64,000 bases of DNA from Sedimenticola selenatireducens (lineage in GTDB: Bacteria; Pseudomonadota; Gammaproteobacteria; Chromatiales; Chromatiaceae), in NCBI RefSeq assembly GCF_007625115.1, contig NZ_VMNH01000013.1, forward strand, positions 124,001 to 188,000, given 5' to 3'. How positions within the stretch are numbered: position 1 is the stretch's first letter; each line of letters begins with the position of its first letter. Below the pieces are notes generated by a model. That model did not search any database and was not told the DNA's origin. It saw only the letters and a list, made by a program, of their open reading frames with translations. The position numbers and the translations under genes were made by a program. Of this stretch, positions 9,532-18,425 are shown piece after piece.

Positions 9532-10116
9532 TTATTGCTGGCTGCCGTAGAAGTTGAGTACAGACTCGATAGAGCTCGGGCCGTGTTTATCGAGCATCTT
9601 CTTGACCTGTGTCTTCATCTTCTTAGGCACCTCTCGGTGGCCTGCCTTGAAATCCTCCATGCTGTACTTCAGATAGCGCATGGACTGGCCTGCGAGCAGG
9701 GCGCTGGCCTCGGTATTGGTGCCACCGTCTTCGTGGCACTTCTCGCAGTAGTCGTTATGCAGCTTGGCACCCAGCTTCGCCTTGTCGGCGGAGAATGACT
9801 GGTTCATGGGTACCGGTTTCTGCGCCGCAAAGTAGTTCGCCATGGCGGTGATCTGCTCGTCACTGTAACCCTTAGCTACGCGGTCCATCACGGTAGCTTT
9901 ACGCTCACCGTTCTTGAAGGCCTGCATGCTCTCAACGAAGTACTCGGGATCTGCTCCTGCGATAGTGGGAATAACGGCAATGCTGGAACCCATGGTGCCG
10001 TGGCAGGCGGCACAGGTTTGTGAAAGCATTTGTGGGCTGGGGTCGGCGTGGACAGTCAATGCGCCAATCATCAATCCTCCCGTAAATGCAACCCGTAACG
10101 TTTTTTTCAACGCCAT
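9532..10116 (-). CDS. fccA: Flavocytochrome c sulfide dehydrogenase, dihaem cytochrome subunit
   Basis: 194 residues with a Sec signal peptide ending near residue 24 (ALTVHA) and two haem c attachment sites, CAACH at 35-39 and CEKCH at 124-128. The two halves are tandem class I cytochrome domains, as in FccA. It is the first gene of the fccA-fccB operon and has a near-perfect ribosome site (GGAGGAG) seven bases before the ATG. It accepts electrons from FccB-bound flavin and would feed a soluble cytochrome or terminal oxidase. A 16-bp palindrome lies about 125 bases upstream and may control it. Confidence 0.92.
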   Translation of the reverse strand: MALKKTLRVAFTGGLMIGALTVHADPSPQMLSQTCAACHGTMGSSIAVIPTIAGADPEYFVESMQAFKNGERKATVMDRVAKGYSDEQITAMANYFAAQKPVPMNQSFSADKAKLGAKLHNDYCEKCHEDGGTNTEASALLAGQSMRYLKYSMEDFKAGHREVPKKMKTQVKKMLDKHGPSSIESVLNFYGSQQ

Positions 10117-10441
10117 TTATTGCTCCTCCAGTTCTCTGTTTCTTATAGGAATTCTGCCTTATGGCAGAGGTACAGTATGAGTCGATAATAATAAGCTTGC
10201 AAATATTAAGTGTTTTAGGGTGGCATGCAGGGTGGAGAGGTGTGTGATATCACACATTTATACGTCTACAAAATTCGAATCACCAGCACAATAGGATCTG
10301 TGATCCTGTTCGCGACCGACTGGACCTCCGTTCCAAGATAACGATTGACATCAACCCCGGGCGTCCCTATATGTGTTCCCATCTGAAAGCGCCTGTCGTA
10401 CGCCGGGCGGCCAATTAGAATCAGGATGTACGTGGGTAGTT
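10117..10441. other. Intergenic region upstream of fccA
   Basis: 325 bases between the divergent fccA and a small membrane protein gene. It holds the fccA ribosome site, the 16-bp palindrome listed separately, and presumably the promoters of both genes. No RNA gene was recognised. Confidence 0.6.
10241..10256. promoter_or_regulatory. 16-bp perfect palindrome, candidate fccAB operator
   Basis: TGTGTGATATCACACA equals its own reverse complement. It contains the CRP/FNR-like half sites TGTGA and TCACA, but only two bases apart instead of six, so a canonical CRP site is unlikely. Its position about 125 bases upstream of the fccA start suggests a regulator-binding site. Confidence 0.45.
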
Positions 10442-10717
10442 ATGGAAAAAAGTACTCGCTATACATTGACCGCTGTATTTATTGTTACCAGCCTGGTTTG
10501 GGCGATGGGTGTTTCTAATCATCTATTTCTGGTGCGAGAAATAGGCCTATATCTGGTATTGTTTTTTGTTCCCGCTCTGGGCGTTTGTTGTTCTGCCTGG
10601 TTGATTGTTCAGCGAGTACTGTGGCGGCGTGTGGTGGGTCTGATCCTGTTGCTTCCGTCTGTTGCCGTTTGGGCGCTTTCTCTTTTACTCGTGTATAACG
10701 GATTCAAAATTCACTGA
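10442..10717 (+). CDS. Small membrane protein of unknown function
   Basis: 91 residues from the ATG at 10442; the frame extends further upstream, but that part is not protein-like. Three hydrophobic segments are visible (LTAVFIVTSLVWAMGV, IGLYLVLFFVPALGVCCSA and VVGLILLLPSVAVWALSLLLV), giving a compact three-helix membrane protein. There is no recognisable motif. It is divergent from fccAB and lies upstream of rof, with a 170-base gap. Confidence 0.55.
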   Translation: MEKSTRYTLTAVFIVTSLVWAMGVSNHLFLVREIGLYLVLFFVPALGVCCSAWLIVQRVLWRRVVGLILLLPSVAVWALSLLLVYNGFKIH

Positions 10718-10885
10718 GCCATGTTTTTTTATACATGTGATGATCATGTTCAATGTACTTAACTACTTCCATCAAGGGCACCCGGGAACTCACTATAGAC
10801 ACCATGAGCCACAGGGATAATAGGACGTTGCAAAGAATGATCGTTAGATTGATGGTGAGCTATTCCACATCGAAAGGTTAATTCT

Positions 10886-11131
10886 ATGATCAGCTGCACT
10901 CAATATGACTTCATTGAAATAGTGTGCATGTATGGTTATCCCATTAAACTTGAAATGAAGTCTGGCGCTGTTATCGAATGCACAGCGCTTGATACCCAAT
11001 GTAATGATGCACGTGAAGAGTGTATTAAGGTGGAAATTGCGGATGTCGAAAGTTTAGTGATTTTGGATGATATCGCCAAGCTAGAGGTCTGTGTTGAAAA
11101 TCCCCATTTCCAAGTCGTTTCATTTATCTAA
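10886..11131 (+). CDS. rof: Rho-binding antiterminator (Rof/YaeO family)
   Basis: 81 residues with the family pattern: an opening ISCTQYDFIEIVCMYGYPIK, then a beta-barrel core with EMKSGAVIECTALDTQ and a closing LVILDDIAKLEV. This matches the small Sm-like fold of Rof, which binds Rho and blocks its loading onto RNA. The length is usual for the family (80-90 residues). An AAGG ribosome site precedes the ATG. It is a single gene converging on the LysR gene with 13 bases between stops. The assignment rests on pattern similarity, not on catalytic residues. Confidence 0.7.
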   Translation: MISCTQYDFIEIVCMYGYPIKLEMKSGAVIECTALDTQCNDAREECIKVEIADVESLVILDDIAKLEVCVENPHFQVVSFI

Positions 11132-11144
11132 AATCTAACTGGAT

Positions 11145-12062
11145 TCAAGCCGAATCTATCATCATTTCGTTTGTTGATTCATTCTCAACACCCCACAGAG
11201 AACAGATCTCCTCAATAATGGCATTAATCAGTGGTTCACTTCTGCGCCGCTTCTGTACGGCAAAACTGAGCGCTATTGAAGGAACCTCACCCGCCCAACA
11301 GTAACCCAGCCCTTGTTGTTCCATCTGTTTGGCATCTTCTTCACGTAGCAGTGCTAAACCAGACTCGGCTTTGACCAACTCCCTGATTGCATCTTCACTA
11401 TCCACAAAGGCGACTTGGTTGGGTGTGCACTGATAGTCGCTAAATATTTGGCTGTGCAGGTCATAGAATGGACAGTTTTGTGAAGTATAGATCCAGGGCA
11501 GGGCACACAACGCTTCAGGGGATGCATGCTCTACTCGGTCTTGCCATGTGGCGGGTGCGACTACTCTGATTGGAATTGTTGCTAACTCAATGGTGGTTAA
11601 ATCGGCGCTTTTTGCTGGACCAAAGAAAAAGCCGCCATCAATATTTCCCTTGCGTACATCCGGTATGTTGGTGGCAGACATACCGGCCAGGAAATGTACT
11701 CTTACTTTGGGATGTTTACGCGCAAAGTTTTGTAGCAAAGGAGCGATGCGAACAAATTCGAAATCGGTATGTACGCCGATCTTGAGATCACCTACCAATT
11801 CTTGTCGGAGCGACTGAGCCTCAGATTTTAACTCATCGGCTGAGTTGAGGATTCCCGCAGCCTTCTGATACAAAAGCTCACCGGATGGGGTGAGTCGCAT
11901 CCCTTTCGGCGTACGCTGGAACAGATTGATCCCTAACTCTTCTTCAAGGGCCTTAATGTGGGCGCTGATGGCAGGTTGGCTAGTAAACAGGAGTTCGGCT
12001 GCTCTTGATAGATTGCCTTCGTCTGCAACCTTTACAAAGGTTTTGAGGTGATAGAGTTCCAT
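11145..12062 (-). CDS. LysR-family transcriptional regulator
   Basis: 305 residues. The N-terminal winged helix-turn-helix (residues 1-60; GNLSRAAELLFTSQPAISAH, then INLFQRTPKGMRLTPSG) is typical of LysR regulators, and the effector-binding domain covers about 90-295. It is transcribed divergently from a DUF1127 gene across 156 bases, the usual layout for autoregulation and control of the neighbour. The effector cannot be told from sequence. It lies some 1 kb from fccAB, so a role in sulfur oxidation is possible but unsupported. Confidence 0.9.
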   Translation of the reverse strand: MELYHLKTFVKVADEGNLSRAAELLFTSQPAISAHIKALEEELGINLFQRTPKGMRLTPSGELLYQKAAGILNSADELKSEAQSLRQELVGDLKIGVHTDFEFVRIAPLLQNFARKHPKVRVHFLAGMSATNIPDVRKGNIDGGFFFGPAKSADLTTIELATIPIRVVAPATWQDRVEHASPEALCALPWIYTSQNCPFYDLHSQIFSDYQCTPNQVAFVDSEDAIRELVKAESGLALLREEDAKQMEQQGLGYCWAGEVPSIALSFAVQKRRRSEPLINAIIEEICSLWGVENESTNEMMIDSA

Positions 12063-12218
12063 TGCTTTCTCGCCAAGGACCGTAGTGATGATTTATTAAA
12101 ACAGATAATAGCCTAAAAGTGTCATCACAATTCCTGAAGGGCGCTATCTGATTATGCGATTGGATCAAATATAGGGTGAGGCGTAGCTTGATCACACAAA
12201 TCAGGATAAGGAGTGATC

Positions 12219-12440
12219 ATGAAGATGCAAACAACCTGCCTTAATATACCGGATTCCCACGCTCACTCGTTTGAGCTAAAGCAGTTTGTAAGTAAGGCCT
12301 TTCAGTGGCTTTATGCCGCCTATGAGCGAAAACGCCAACGCAATGCGTTACTCAAGTTGGATGACCGTATGCTAAGTGATATTGGTGTCAATCGTGCAGA
12401 AGCAGACAATGAGGGTAGTAAGCCCTTCTGGAAAGAGTAA
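12219..12440 (+). CDS. DUF1127 domain protein
   Basis: 73 residues starting at the ATG with AAGGAG five bases upstream. The C-terminal half carries the DUF1127/YjiS signature: an arginine-rich helix (AYERKRQRNALLKL) followed by LDDRMLSDIGVNRAEAD. Small DUF1127 proteins in other proteobacteria are linked to RNA or small-RNA metabolism and phosphate or stress adaptation; the role here is unknown. It is divergent from the LysR regulator, which may control it. Confidence 0.85.
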   Translation: MKMQTTCLNIPDSHAHSFELKQFVSKAFQWLYAAYERKRQRNALLKLDDRMLSDIGVNRAEADNEGSKPFWKE

Positions 12441-12488
12441 GTTGGCTGCCGAGTCAATGTATGGGTGTTCACATTTTGCCGCCTGTAG

Positions 12489-12512
12489 CGTGGGCACACT
12501 TTTGTGCCCACG
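12489..12512. repeat. REP-like palindrome between convergent genes
   Basis: A perfect 10-bp stem (CGTGGGCACA with TGTGCCCACG) around a CTTT loop. No T-run follows on either strand, so it is not a standard intrinsic terminator. The GTGGGCAC/GTGCCCAC core resembles palindromic REP-type elements scattered in many gammaproteobacteria; the copy number in this genome cannot be seen here. Confidence 0.55.
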
Positions 12513-12577
12513 TGAGTACCTATACCCATTCTGTCTTTAGTGTCGTCATGAGCCGGATTTAGTCATTTAAAACACCG

Positions 12578-12820
12578 CTATGATTTGATCCACTTGCACT
12601 TGGGATCGATCCATCGCTCATGGTCAACGGCCTCAATCTCTTCGAGTAGCATCACCGCTTGGGGATACTGTGGTAATTTACGGACAGGTAAGGTCACGCC
12701 AGTGCCCAGGTGGGACATGATCAGGTAGGGTGTTCCTGGTCTGCCGTATTGGGTGCAATCTATCGAGACAAATGACAGGGGCGGTGTGACGAGTGATGCT
12801 AGCAGTAGTAATGTTTTCAT
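12578..12820 (-). CDS. Small secreted protein of unknown function
   Basis: 80 residues with an N-terminal signal peptide (MKTLLLLASLVTPPLSF) and an AGAGGCAG ribosome site. The mature part is about 60 residues, holds two cysteines (IDCTQYGRPGTPYLIM and WIDPKCKWIKS) that could form a disulfide, and is rich in Pro and Leu. No family is recognised. Confidence 0.65.
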   Translation of the reverse strand: MKTLLLLASLVTPPLSFVSIDCTQYGRPGTPYLIMSHLGTGVTLPVRKLPQYPQAVMLLEEIEAVDHERWIDPKCKWIKS

Positions 12821-13368
12821 GACTGCCTCTTTTTCCGATCAGGAAAGGTGTTGTCCTTCACGGTTACGGTTATCAACTATAAGTCGCATCAATCATCAAT
12901 AGGATGATGCGCTTCGTTAACTCCCCAGCAATCTTGGCAGAAGTAGCTGCCGTATATTTAATCTGCGCTTTGTGAGTCTTTATGGATACTCAACTATCTG
13001 CAGACTGTTAATTCCTCCTGAAAATAGCGCCGTCATGTGTTACCTGTTGTGCCCAATGGGTAAGTGTTTCAGTCTCTGTTTATTAAGATAGTTTAAAAAT
13101 ATGATTCTTGCGAATCAAAATAGGGGTGTTCTGGGGATCGGGTCTTAAATTTAAGCCCTAATTATGGCAATGGCCTATCAAAAACAGGGCCATTTATAAC
13201 AAATTGATAACAGTTGAACTATTTCGGTTGTCAGCAAGGTCAATAAGGGAGAGAGTTATTGAACGGCAGTGTCAGGCGCCTACCTCATGCTCAATAAATG
13301 ATGCGCTTAGTGAGGGAAAGGTATCCAGGCCTTGCGTGATAACATCATTGTTTAAAGGGAGAAGTATT
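12821..13368. other. Intergenic region upstream of msrA
   Basis: 548 bases between the divergent small secreted protein and msrA. It contains two inverted repeats: TGATTC-TTGC-GAATCA at 13102-13117, and AATGGCC/GGCCATT arms at 13169-13175 and 13188-13194. An in-frame extension of msrA to 13204 exists but encodes no signal peptide and is unlikely to be translated. No RNA gene was recognised. Confidence 0.5.
13102..13117. promoter_or_regulatory. Inverted repeat, candidate operator of msrA
   Basis: Six-base arms TGATTC and GAATCA around TTGC in an AT-rich tract, about 250 bases upstream of the msrA start. The size suits a dimeric regulator; the identity is unknown. Confidence 0.3.
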
Positions 13369-13959
13369 GTGAAACAGAAATGGGTGGTCTTTCTATTAAC
13401 CAGTTTACTGTTTGGTGCATCGAATGTTATGGCCGAGAAGACTGTATTAGCGGGTGGCTGTTTTTGGTGCATGGAGTCTGATTTTGAGAAACATCCCGGT
13501 GTCATTGATGTGGTTTCTGGGTTTACCGGAGGAACAGCGGAAAATCCTACCTATAATGGTGATCATACCGGTCACTATGAGGCTGTAGAGATTACCTATG
13601 ATCCCGCGAAAGTGAGTTACCAGGCACTACTTGCTTATTACTGGGTCAATATCGACCCGTTCGATGCACGTGGACAGTTTTGCGATAAAGGGCACAGCTA
13701 TTTAAGTGCCATCTTTGTGGCAAACGATAAAGAGAGAGCAATAGCTGAGCAATCTAAACAAGCTGTGCAAGCACAGTTCCCTGATCAAAAGGTGGTTACA
13801 CCCATCTTAGACGCAAAAACTTTTTACCCGATAAAAGGTAATGAAAGCTACCATCAGGATTATTACAAGACCAATTCGGTTCGGTATAAGTTCTACCGTT
13901 GGAATTGTGGGCGGGATCAACGTTTAAAAGAGATTTGGGGTGATAAGGCGACGCATTAA
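13369..13959 (+). CDS. msrA: Periplasmic peptide-methionine (S)-S-oxide reductase
   Basis: 196 residues from a GTG with GGGAGA upstream; this start places a signal peptide (VVFLLTSLLFGASNVMA) at the N-terminus, so the enzyme is exported. The active site GCFWC (catalytic Cys31) is intact. It is followed by GFTGG, HYEAVEITYDP and a GHSYLSAIF segment, all standard for MsrA. Cys105 and Cys180 are candidate resolving cysteines. The enzyme repairs methionine-S-sulfoxide in envelope proteins, which suits a cell handling reactive oxygen or sulfur species. It is a single gene with its own long upstream region. Confidence 0.93.
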   Translation: MKQKWVVFLLTSLLFGASNVMAEKTVLAGGCFWCMESDFEKHPGVIDVVSGFTGGTAENPTYNGDHTGHYEAVEITYDPAKVSYQALLAYYWVNIDPFDARGQFCDKGHSYLSAIFVANDKERAIAEQSKQAVQAQFPDQKVVTPILDAKTFYPIKGNESYHQDYYKTNSVRYKFYRWNCGRDQRLKEIWGDKATH

Positions 13960-14042
13960 TCACCCTGGCTGTGAATAGGCGAATATATTATCTTTGCTGA
14001 ACAACAGAAAGATAGGCTGTGCAAATTACAATAAGGATATTT

Positions 14043-15029
14043 ATGAAAGCGATGGTATACAGCCAATATGGCTCGCCTGATGTTCTTCGACGCAAAGAGA
14101 TTGACAAGCCCACACCTCTGGATAACGAGATTTTAATACGCGTTTATGCTGCTGAAGCGACTAAGGCTGACTGTGAATTACGAAGCTTCAAATTTGCGGT
14201 GAAGTGGTTTTGGCTACCCTTGCGCATTGTGATGGGTATAAGACGACCCAAAAGAGAGGTGTTAGGCGGCTATTTTGCAGGAGAAGTCGAAGCTGTTGGC
14301 AACGATGTTGTAAAGTTCAAACAGGGTGACCAAGTTTTTGGCGCTACTAAACTTCGCTTCGGCGCCTACGCTGAATATTTATCGCTGCCCGATAATTATA
14401 CGATCGTCCCCAAGCCTATCAACATGAATTATGAAGAGGCCGCAGCAGTACCGCTAGGCGGGCTGAATGCCCTTCATTTTCTACGAAAGGCCAAGATCCA
14501 AAAGGGTGAGAAGGTCTTGGTGAATGGAGCGGGTGGAAGTATCGGTACGTTTGGTGTGCAGATTGCTAAAGCGATGGGTGCAGAGGTGACGGCCGTCGAT
14601 AGCGGCATTAAAGAGACGATGCTGCGCCGTATCGGGGTGGATCACTTTTTTGATTATGCAAAAGACGATTTCACCAAAACGGGTGAAAGATATGATGTGA
14701 TCCTTGATATGGTTGCTGGTAGTTCTTACGACGGATGTCTGAAGTCGCTTAATCCAAAGGGACGCTACTTGATGGCAAATCCACGTTTATTCAATATGCT
14801 GAGGTCTGTGCTGACCTCACTGGTTAGCGATAAGCGTGTATTCTTTGCATTTGCTGAAGAGAAGGAAGAGGAGCTTCTCACACTTAAAAAGATGATTGAG
14901 GAAGGGAGCATCAAATCAATTGTTGATAACGTCTATTCACTTGAGCAGGCTGCTGAAGCACATCATAGAGTAGAAACTGAACAGCGATTGGGTTGTGTCG
15001 TTATCGCCATCAGTGATGCTTCAAGTTAA
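14043..15029 (+). CDS. Zinc-independent MDR oxidoreductase (quinone reductase-like)
   Basis: 328 residues from the ATG with AAGGA upstream. It has the medium-chain dehydrogenase fold: an N-terminal GroES-like domain (VLGGYFAGEVEAVGNDV) and an NAD(P)-binding domain with VNGAGGSIGTFGVQIAKAMG near residue 165. The catalytic-zinc ligands of alcohol dehydrogenases are absent, so it belongs with NADPH:quinone reductase/zeta-crystallin-type enzymes. The likely substrate is a quinone or alpha,beta-unsaturated carbonyl. It follows msrA in the same direction after 83 bases and may share an oxidative-damage role. Confidence 0.85.
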   Translation: MKAMVYSQYGSPDVLRRKEIDKPTPLDNEILIRVYAAEATKADCELRSFKFAVKWFWLPLRIVMGIRRPKREVLGGYFAGEVEAVGNDVVKFKQGDQVFGATKLRFGAYAEYLSLPDNYTIVPKPINMNYEEAAAVPLGGLNALHFLRKAKIQKGEKVLVNGAGGSIGTFGVQIAKAMGAEVTAVDSGIKETMLRRIGVDHFFDYAKDDFTKTGERYDVILDMVAGSSYDGCLKSLNPKGRYLMANPRLFNMLRSVLTSLVSDKRVFFAFAEEKEEELLTLKKMIEEGSIKSIVDNVYSLEQAAEAHHRVETEQRLGCVVIAISDASS

Positions 15030-15072
15030 TCAGTAATCCAGTCTTTCCCTGTTCTCCCATGCCGACACATTG

Positions 15073-16641
15073 CTAAGCTAGTCCAGCTAAATGGTGCATG
15101 ATTCGATTGATATGTATCACGACACGGCGTAACCAGCGAACGGCTTCTAATGCACGGTTGGCGTCTGGTACATCCCGTGATCCGGTAGCTGTCTCAGCCA
15201 TGATACGGCTTCTGATAGCGTCCATTTTTGAATGGGTTGTTGCAAGGAGATTCAGACTGATTGATTGAGCCGCTGAGTAGTTGTTTTCTTTTAAAGCATC
15301 AATGATATTTTCGATACTGCTTTCAAGCTGCAGACAGAAATCGTGGAGTTGTTTTTCTTGCAGGGCTCTATTCACTCTATCGCGATCTTCATCACAACGT
15401 TCATGCAGGCGCTGCATATGATCCAGTATGTGCAATATATCGCTTGCATGTTTTAGCTCTATCTCCTTGTCTGGAGCGATGTGTATTAAATCGGCATAGG
15501 TGTGGGTTTCATCCAGCGCCTGCTGCAGTGTGGCCATATCAACGAGCTTGCCATGGCATGCGGCACTGAGCTGGGCACGGATGTGATTGAGCAGGGCAAT
15601 TAACATCGTCTGAATGGTTGAATCGACAACGCTCATGGCCACAATGGGATCATTGATCAGCTGTTTGTCCAGTCGATCGGTATACCCGGTTGGCTTGTCA
15701 GGAACCAGTCGAATGATTAACGCTGCAAACTGTTTGGTAAAGGGAAGAATGACCAGTAATCCAACAAAATTGAACAGGGTGTGAAAGCCAACCAGCGCCA
15801 TCTCTGCATTCGTAATTAGTTGGTTGGGAAACAGTTGGTTCCATGCGGCGATGTAGGGCGTGAGCAGGATAAGGGCCAAAAGCGCAGTCATCAGGTTATA
15901 GACCATATGTGAAAGGCCGGTCCTACGAGAGCCAACAGAACCACCAATGGTCGCGATTATTGCTGTAACGGTTGTGCCGACGTCCATGCCAATGATAAGT
16001 GCAGCGGCCTGTTCGAATTCAATAGTGCCTGTGAACAGGGCGGTAAGCGCGGCGGCTACACCGGCACTGGATGATTGGGTGATGAGTGTGACAACGATAC
16101 CGAGCAGTACCAGTATCAGGCGGCCAGTGAATGTGTTGGCAGGGAAGGTGTCTGCCATGAAATGTGATTCAAGTCCCGCCATGCCGTGTTGCATGGCCTC
16201 TATGCCTACAAAAATGAGCCCAAATCCGGCCAGTGCAAAGCCAATCTGTCCCAGTCGGACCCTTGCAAACAGACGCATCAACACGCCGGCTAAAATCAGC
16301 GGCATCACCAAGGTGCCCAATTGCAATTTGAATCCAATCAGTGCTACCAGCCAACCGGTGATGGTTGTGCCTATATTGGCACCAAAGATGATGCCCAGGG
16401 CGGCTGGGAAGGTAAGTAGCCCGGCTCCGACAAAACCGACGGCAGCAACAGTCGTAGCGCTGGAGGATTGCAGAATGGCGGTGGCAATAGCGCCAGTGAA
16501 TGCGCCTGAGGTGGGTGTTTGGGTAAATCGGATCAGTAAACGTTGTATGGCATTACCGGTTAGGGCACGTAGCCCTTCGGTCATGATCAACATGCCAAGA
16601 AGAAAAATACCCAGACCCCCTACGGCCTGCAACAGAGTCAT
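15073..16641 (-). CDS. Na+/phosphate cotransporter with PhoU-like tail
   Basis: 522 residues. Two inverted membrane repeats each carry the signature QSSSA (Gln58 and Gln189), and many hydrophobic segments cover residues 1-310. The C-terminal 200 residues are soluble and helical, like PhoU domains of the bacterial NptA/YjbB group. It imports or exports phosphate coupled to sodium. No pst or pho genes are adjacent; the gene stands between a convergent MDR gene and rhlE. Confidence 0.92.
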   Translation of the reverse strand: MTLLQAVGGLGIFLLGMLIMTEGLRALTGNAIQRLLIRFTQTPTSGAFTGAIATAILQSSSATTVAAVGFVGAGLLTFPAALGIIFGANIGTTITGWLVALIGFKLQLGTLVMPLILAGVLMRLFARVRLGQIGFALAGFGLIFVGIEAMQHGMAGLESHFMADTFPANTFTGRLILVLLGIVVTLITQSSSAGVAAALTALFTGTIEFEQAAALIIGMDVGTTVTAIIATIGGSVGSRRTGLSHMVYNLMTALLALILLTPYIAAWNQLFPNQLITNAEMALVGFHTLFNFVGLLVILPFTKQFAALIIRLVPDKPTGYTDRLDKQLINDPIVAMSVVDSTIQTMLIALLNHIRAQLSAACHGKLVDMATLQQALDETHTYADLIHIAPDKEIELKHASDILHILDHMQRLHERCDEDRDRVNRALQEKQLHDFCLQLESSIENIIDALKENNYSAAQSISLNLLATTHSKMDAIRSRIMAETATGSRDVPDANRALEAVRWLRRVVIHINRIMHHLAGLA

Positions 16642-16760
16642 TATGCTGCTACCTCACGCGCTTGCTTAAACAGATTACGCTGCATCACATTCAATCATTA
16701 TTCAGTGATCTTGTCAGGAGTATACGTCGAATAACTAAAAGGTTATTTTTTAATGATTTC

Positions 16761-16788
16761 TTGTGTTTATCAGGGAAAGGTCTACAAT
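16761..16788 (+). promoter_or_regulatory. Candidate sigma-70 promoter of rhlE
   Basis: TTGTGT at 16761-16766 and TACAAT at 16783-16788, separated by 16 bases. Transcription from here would give a leader of about 130 bases before rhlE, which is common for DEAD-box helicase mRNAs. Confidence 0.4.
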
Positions 16789-16924
16789 GCCACCCTTCGC
16801 GCACTCCGGTCTGCGCTGACTCCATCGCGGTAACACCTTCAGGAACACCTCGATTTAGCATCAATCTTTAAGTTTTGCCTAGGCTGGGCCCCAAGCGGGT
16901 AGGCATCCAGGAGCAATAATAAGT

Positions 16925-18364
16925 ATGTCGTTTGATTCCCTCGGCCTTTCGGCCGAATTACTCCGTGCTGTCGCAGAAGAGGGCTACACGGAGCCTACGC
17001 CTGTACAGGCACAAGCCATTCCTGTTGTTTTACAAGGAAAAGATATTTTAGCCGGTGCCCAGACGGGTACGGGCAAGACGGCGGGTTTCACCTTGCCGTT
17101 GCTGCAACTTCTTAACCAACATGCTCAGGGTAAAGGCCATCGTGCGGTACGTGCGCTCGTCTTGACCCCTACGCGTGAACTGGCGGCACAGGTTGGTGAG
17201 AGTGTAGAAACCTATGGTAAGCATCTTCCATTGAAATCCACTGTGATATTCGGTGGGGTCAAGATCAACCCGCAAATAGAAAAGCTGCGGCATGGTGTGG
17301 ATATCCTGGTGGCGACACCGGGACGCCTGTTGGACCATGTACAACAAAAGACCCTGGATCTTTCGAAAGTCGAAATTCTGGTACTGGATGAAGCCGATCG
17401 TATGCTCGATATGGGTTTCATTCATGATATTCGTAAGGTGTTGGCCCTGTTGCCGAAAGAGCGGCAGAACCTGCTGTTCTCAGCGACCTATTCATCAGAG
17501 ATCAAAACCCTGGCCGATAAGTTGCTGAATAACCCGGTATTGATTGAGGTGGCTCGACGCAATACGGCGGCAGAAACGGTTCAGCAACGTGTCTATGCGG
17601 TGGATCGCGAGCGCAAACGGGAACTGCTCTCTCATTTGATCGGTTCGAATAACTGGAAGCAGGTGCTGGTGTTTACCCGTACCAAACACGGTGCAAACCG
17701 GTTGGCGCAGCAACTTGAGAAAGATGGCCTTACCGCATCGGCCATTCATGGCAACAAGAGTCAGGGTGCAAGAACCCGTGCCTTGGCCGGGTTTAAACAG
17801 GGTGAAGTGCGTGTGTTGGTGGCAACCGATATCGCTGCGCGCGGATTGGATATTGACCAGCTTCCTCATGTGGTCAATTTTGAATTGCCCAATGTTGCTG
17901 AAGATTATGTGCATCGCATCGGCCGTACCGGTCGTGCCGGTAATGAAGGTGAGGCGATTTCACTGGTCTGTGTGGACGAAAACGGACTGCTGCGCGATAT
18001 TGAGCGTGTGCTGAAGAGAGAAATTACCAAGGAAATTCTGCCTGGATACGAGCCTGATCCGAGCATTAAGGCGGAACCCATCCAGAGAGGTGGTGATCGC
18101 AGCCGTGGGCGTGGCGGTCGGCAACAGCAGTCTCAGCAGCGGCCGAGAAATGACAGTCAGAAGCCACGACAAAACCGCGAAGGCCGTGGAAATCGTGTGC
18201 GTGCTGAGGGTTCTGCAGAAAAAGCCAATGGTAATACGCGGGTTGCAAAAGAGCATAAGCCGCAACCCAAAGCCACTACAGCATCAAAATCAACTCCGGC
18301 GTCAACCAATAGGCGGCGACGCCCTTCCCAAGGACGGGAGCGCGCTTCACTATTAGGTGGATAA
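16925..18364 (+). CDS. rhlE: DEAD-box ATP-dependent RNA helicase, RhlE type
   Basis: 479 residues with all helicase motifs: Q motif ([13 protein letters not shown]), AQTGTGKT at 45-52, PTREL at 82-86, DEAD at 155-158, SAT at 186-188, ARGLD and [10 protein letters not shown] near residue 320. The C-terminal 100 residues are basic and low in complexity (Arg/Gln/Gly), the RNA-binding tail of RhlE proteins. It unwinds RNA in ribosome assembly or decay. It has a long 5' leader and is convergent with the methyltransferase gene. Confidence 0.92.
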   Translation: MSFDSLGLSAELLRAVAEEGYTEPTPVQAQAIPVVLQGKDILAGAQTGTGKTAGFTLPLLQLLNQHAQGKGHRAVRALVLTPTRELAAQVGESVETYGKHLPLKSTVIFGGVKINPQIEKLRHGVDILVATPGRLLDHVQQKTLDLSKVEILVLDEADRMLDMGFIHDIRKVLALLPKERQNLLFSATYSSEIKTLADKLLNNPVLIEVARRNTAAETVQQRVYAVDRERKRELLSHLIGSNNWKQVLVFTRTKHGANRLAQQLEKDGLTASAIHGNKSQGARTRALAGFKQGEVRVLVATDIAARGLDIDQLPHVVNFELPNVAEDYVHRIGRTGRAGNEGEAISLVCVDENGLLRDIERVLKREITKEILPGYEPDPSIKAEPIQRGGDRSRGRGGRQQQSQQRPRNDSQKPRQNREGRGNRVRAEGSAEKANGNTRVAKEHKPQPKATTASKSTPASTNRRRRPSQGRERASLLGG

Positions 18365-18425
18365 GCGCTAGCGGCAGATGATGTGACAAACAGCGGTGAA
18401 CGCGTTGTTGTTGGGTTAATGTGTA

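Noticed and set aside
10241-10256. Canonical CRP or FNR site
   Set aside because: Half sites are two bases apart instead of six (CRP) or four (FNR).
15947-16669. A 240-residue plus-strand frame opposite the Na/Pi transporter
   Set aside because: It is the antisense shadow of a GC-rich membrane-protein gene; the composition is repetitive and the transporter is certain.
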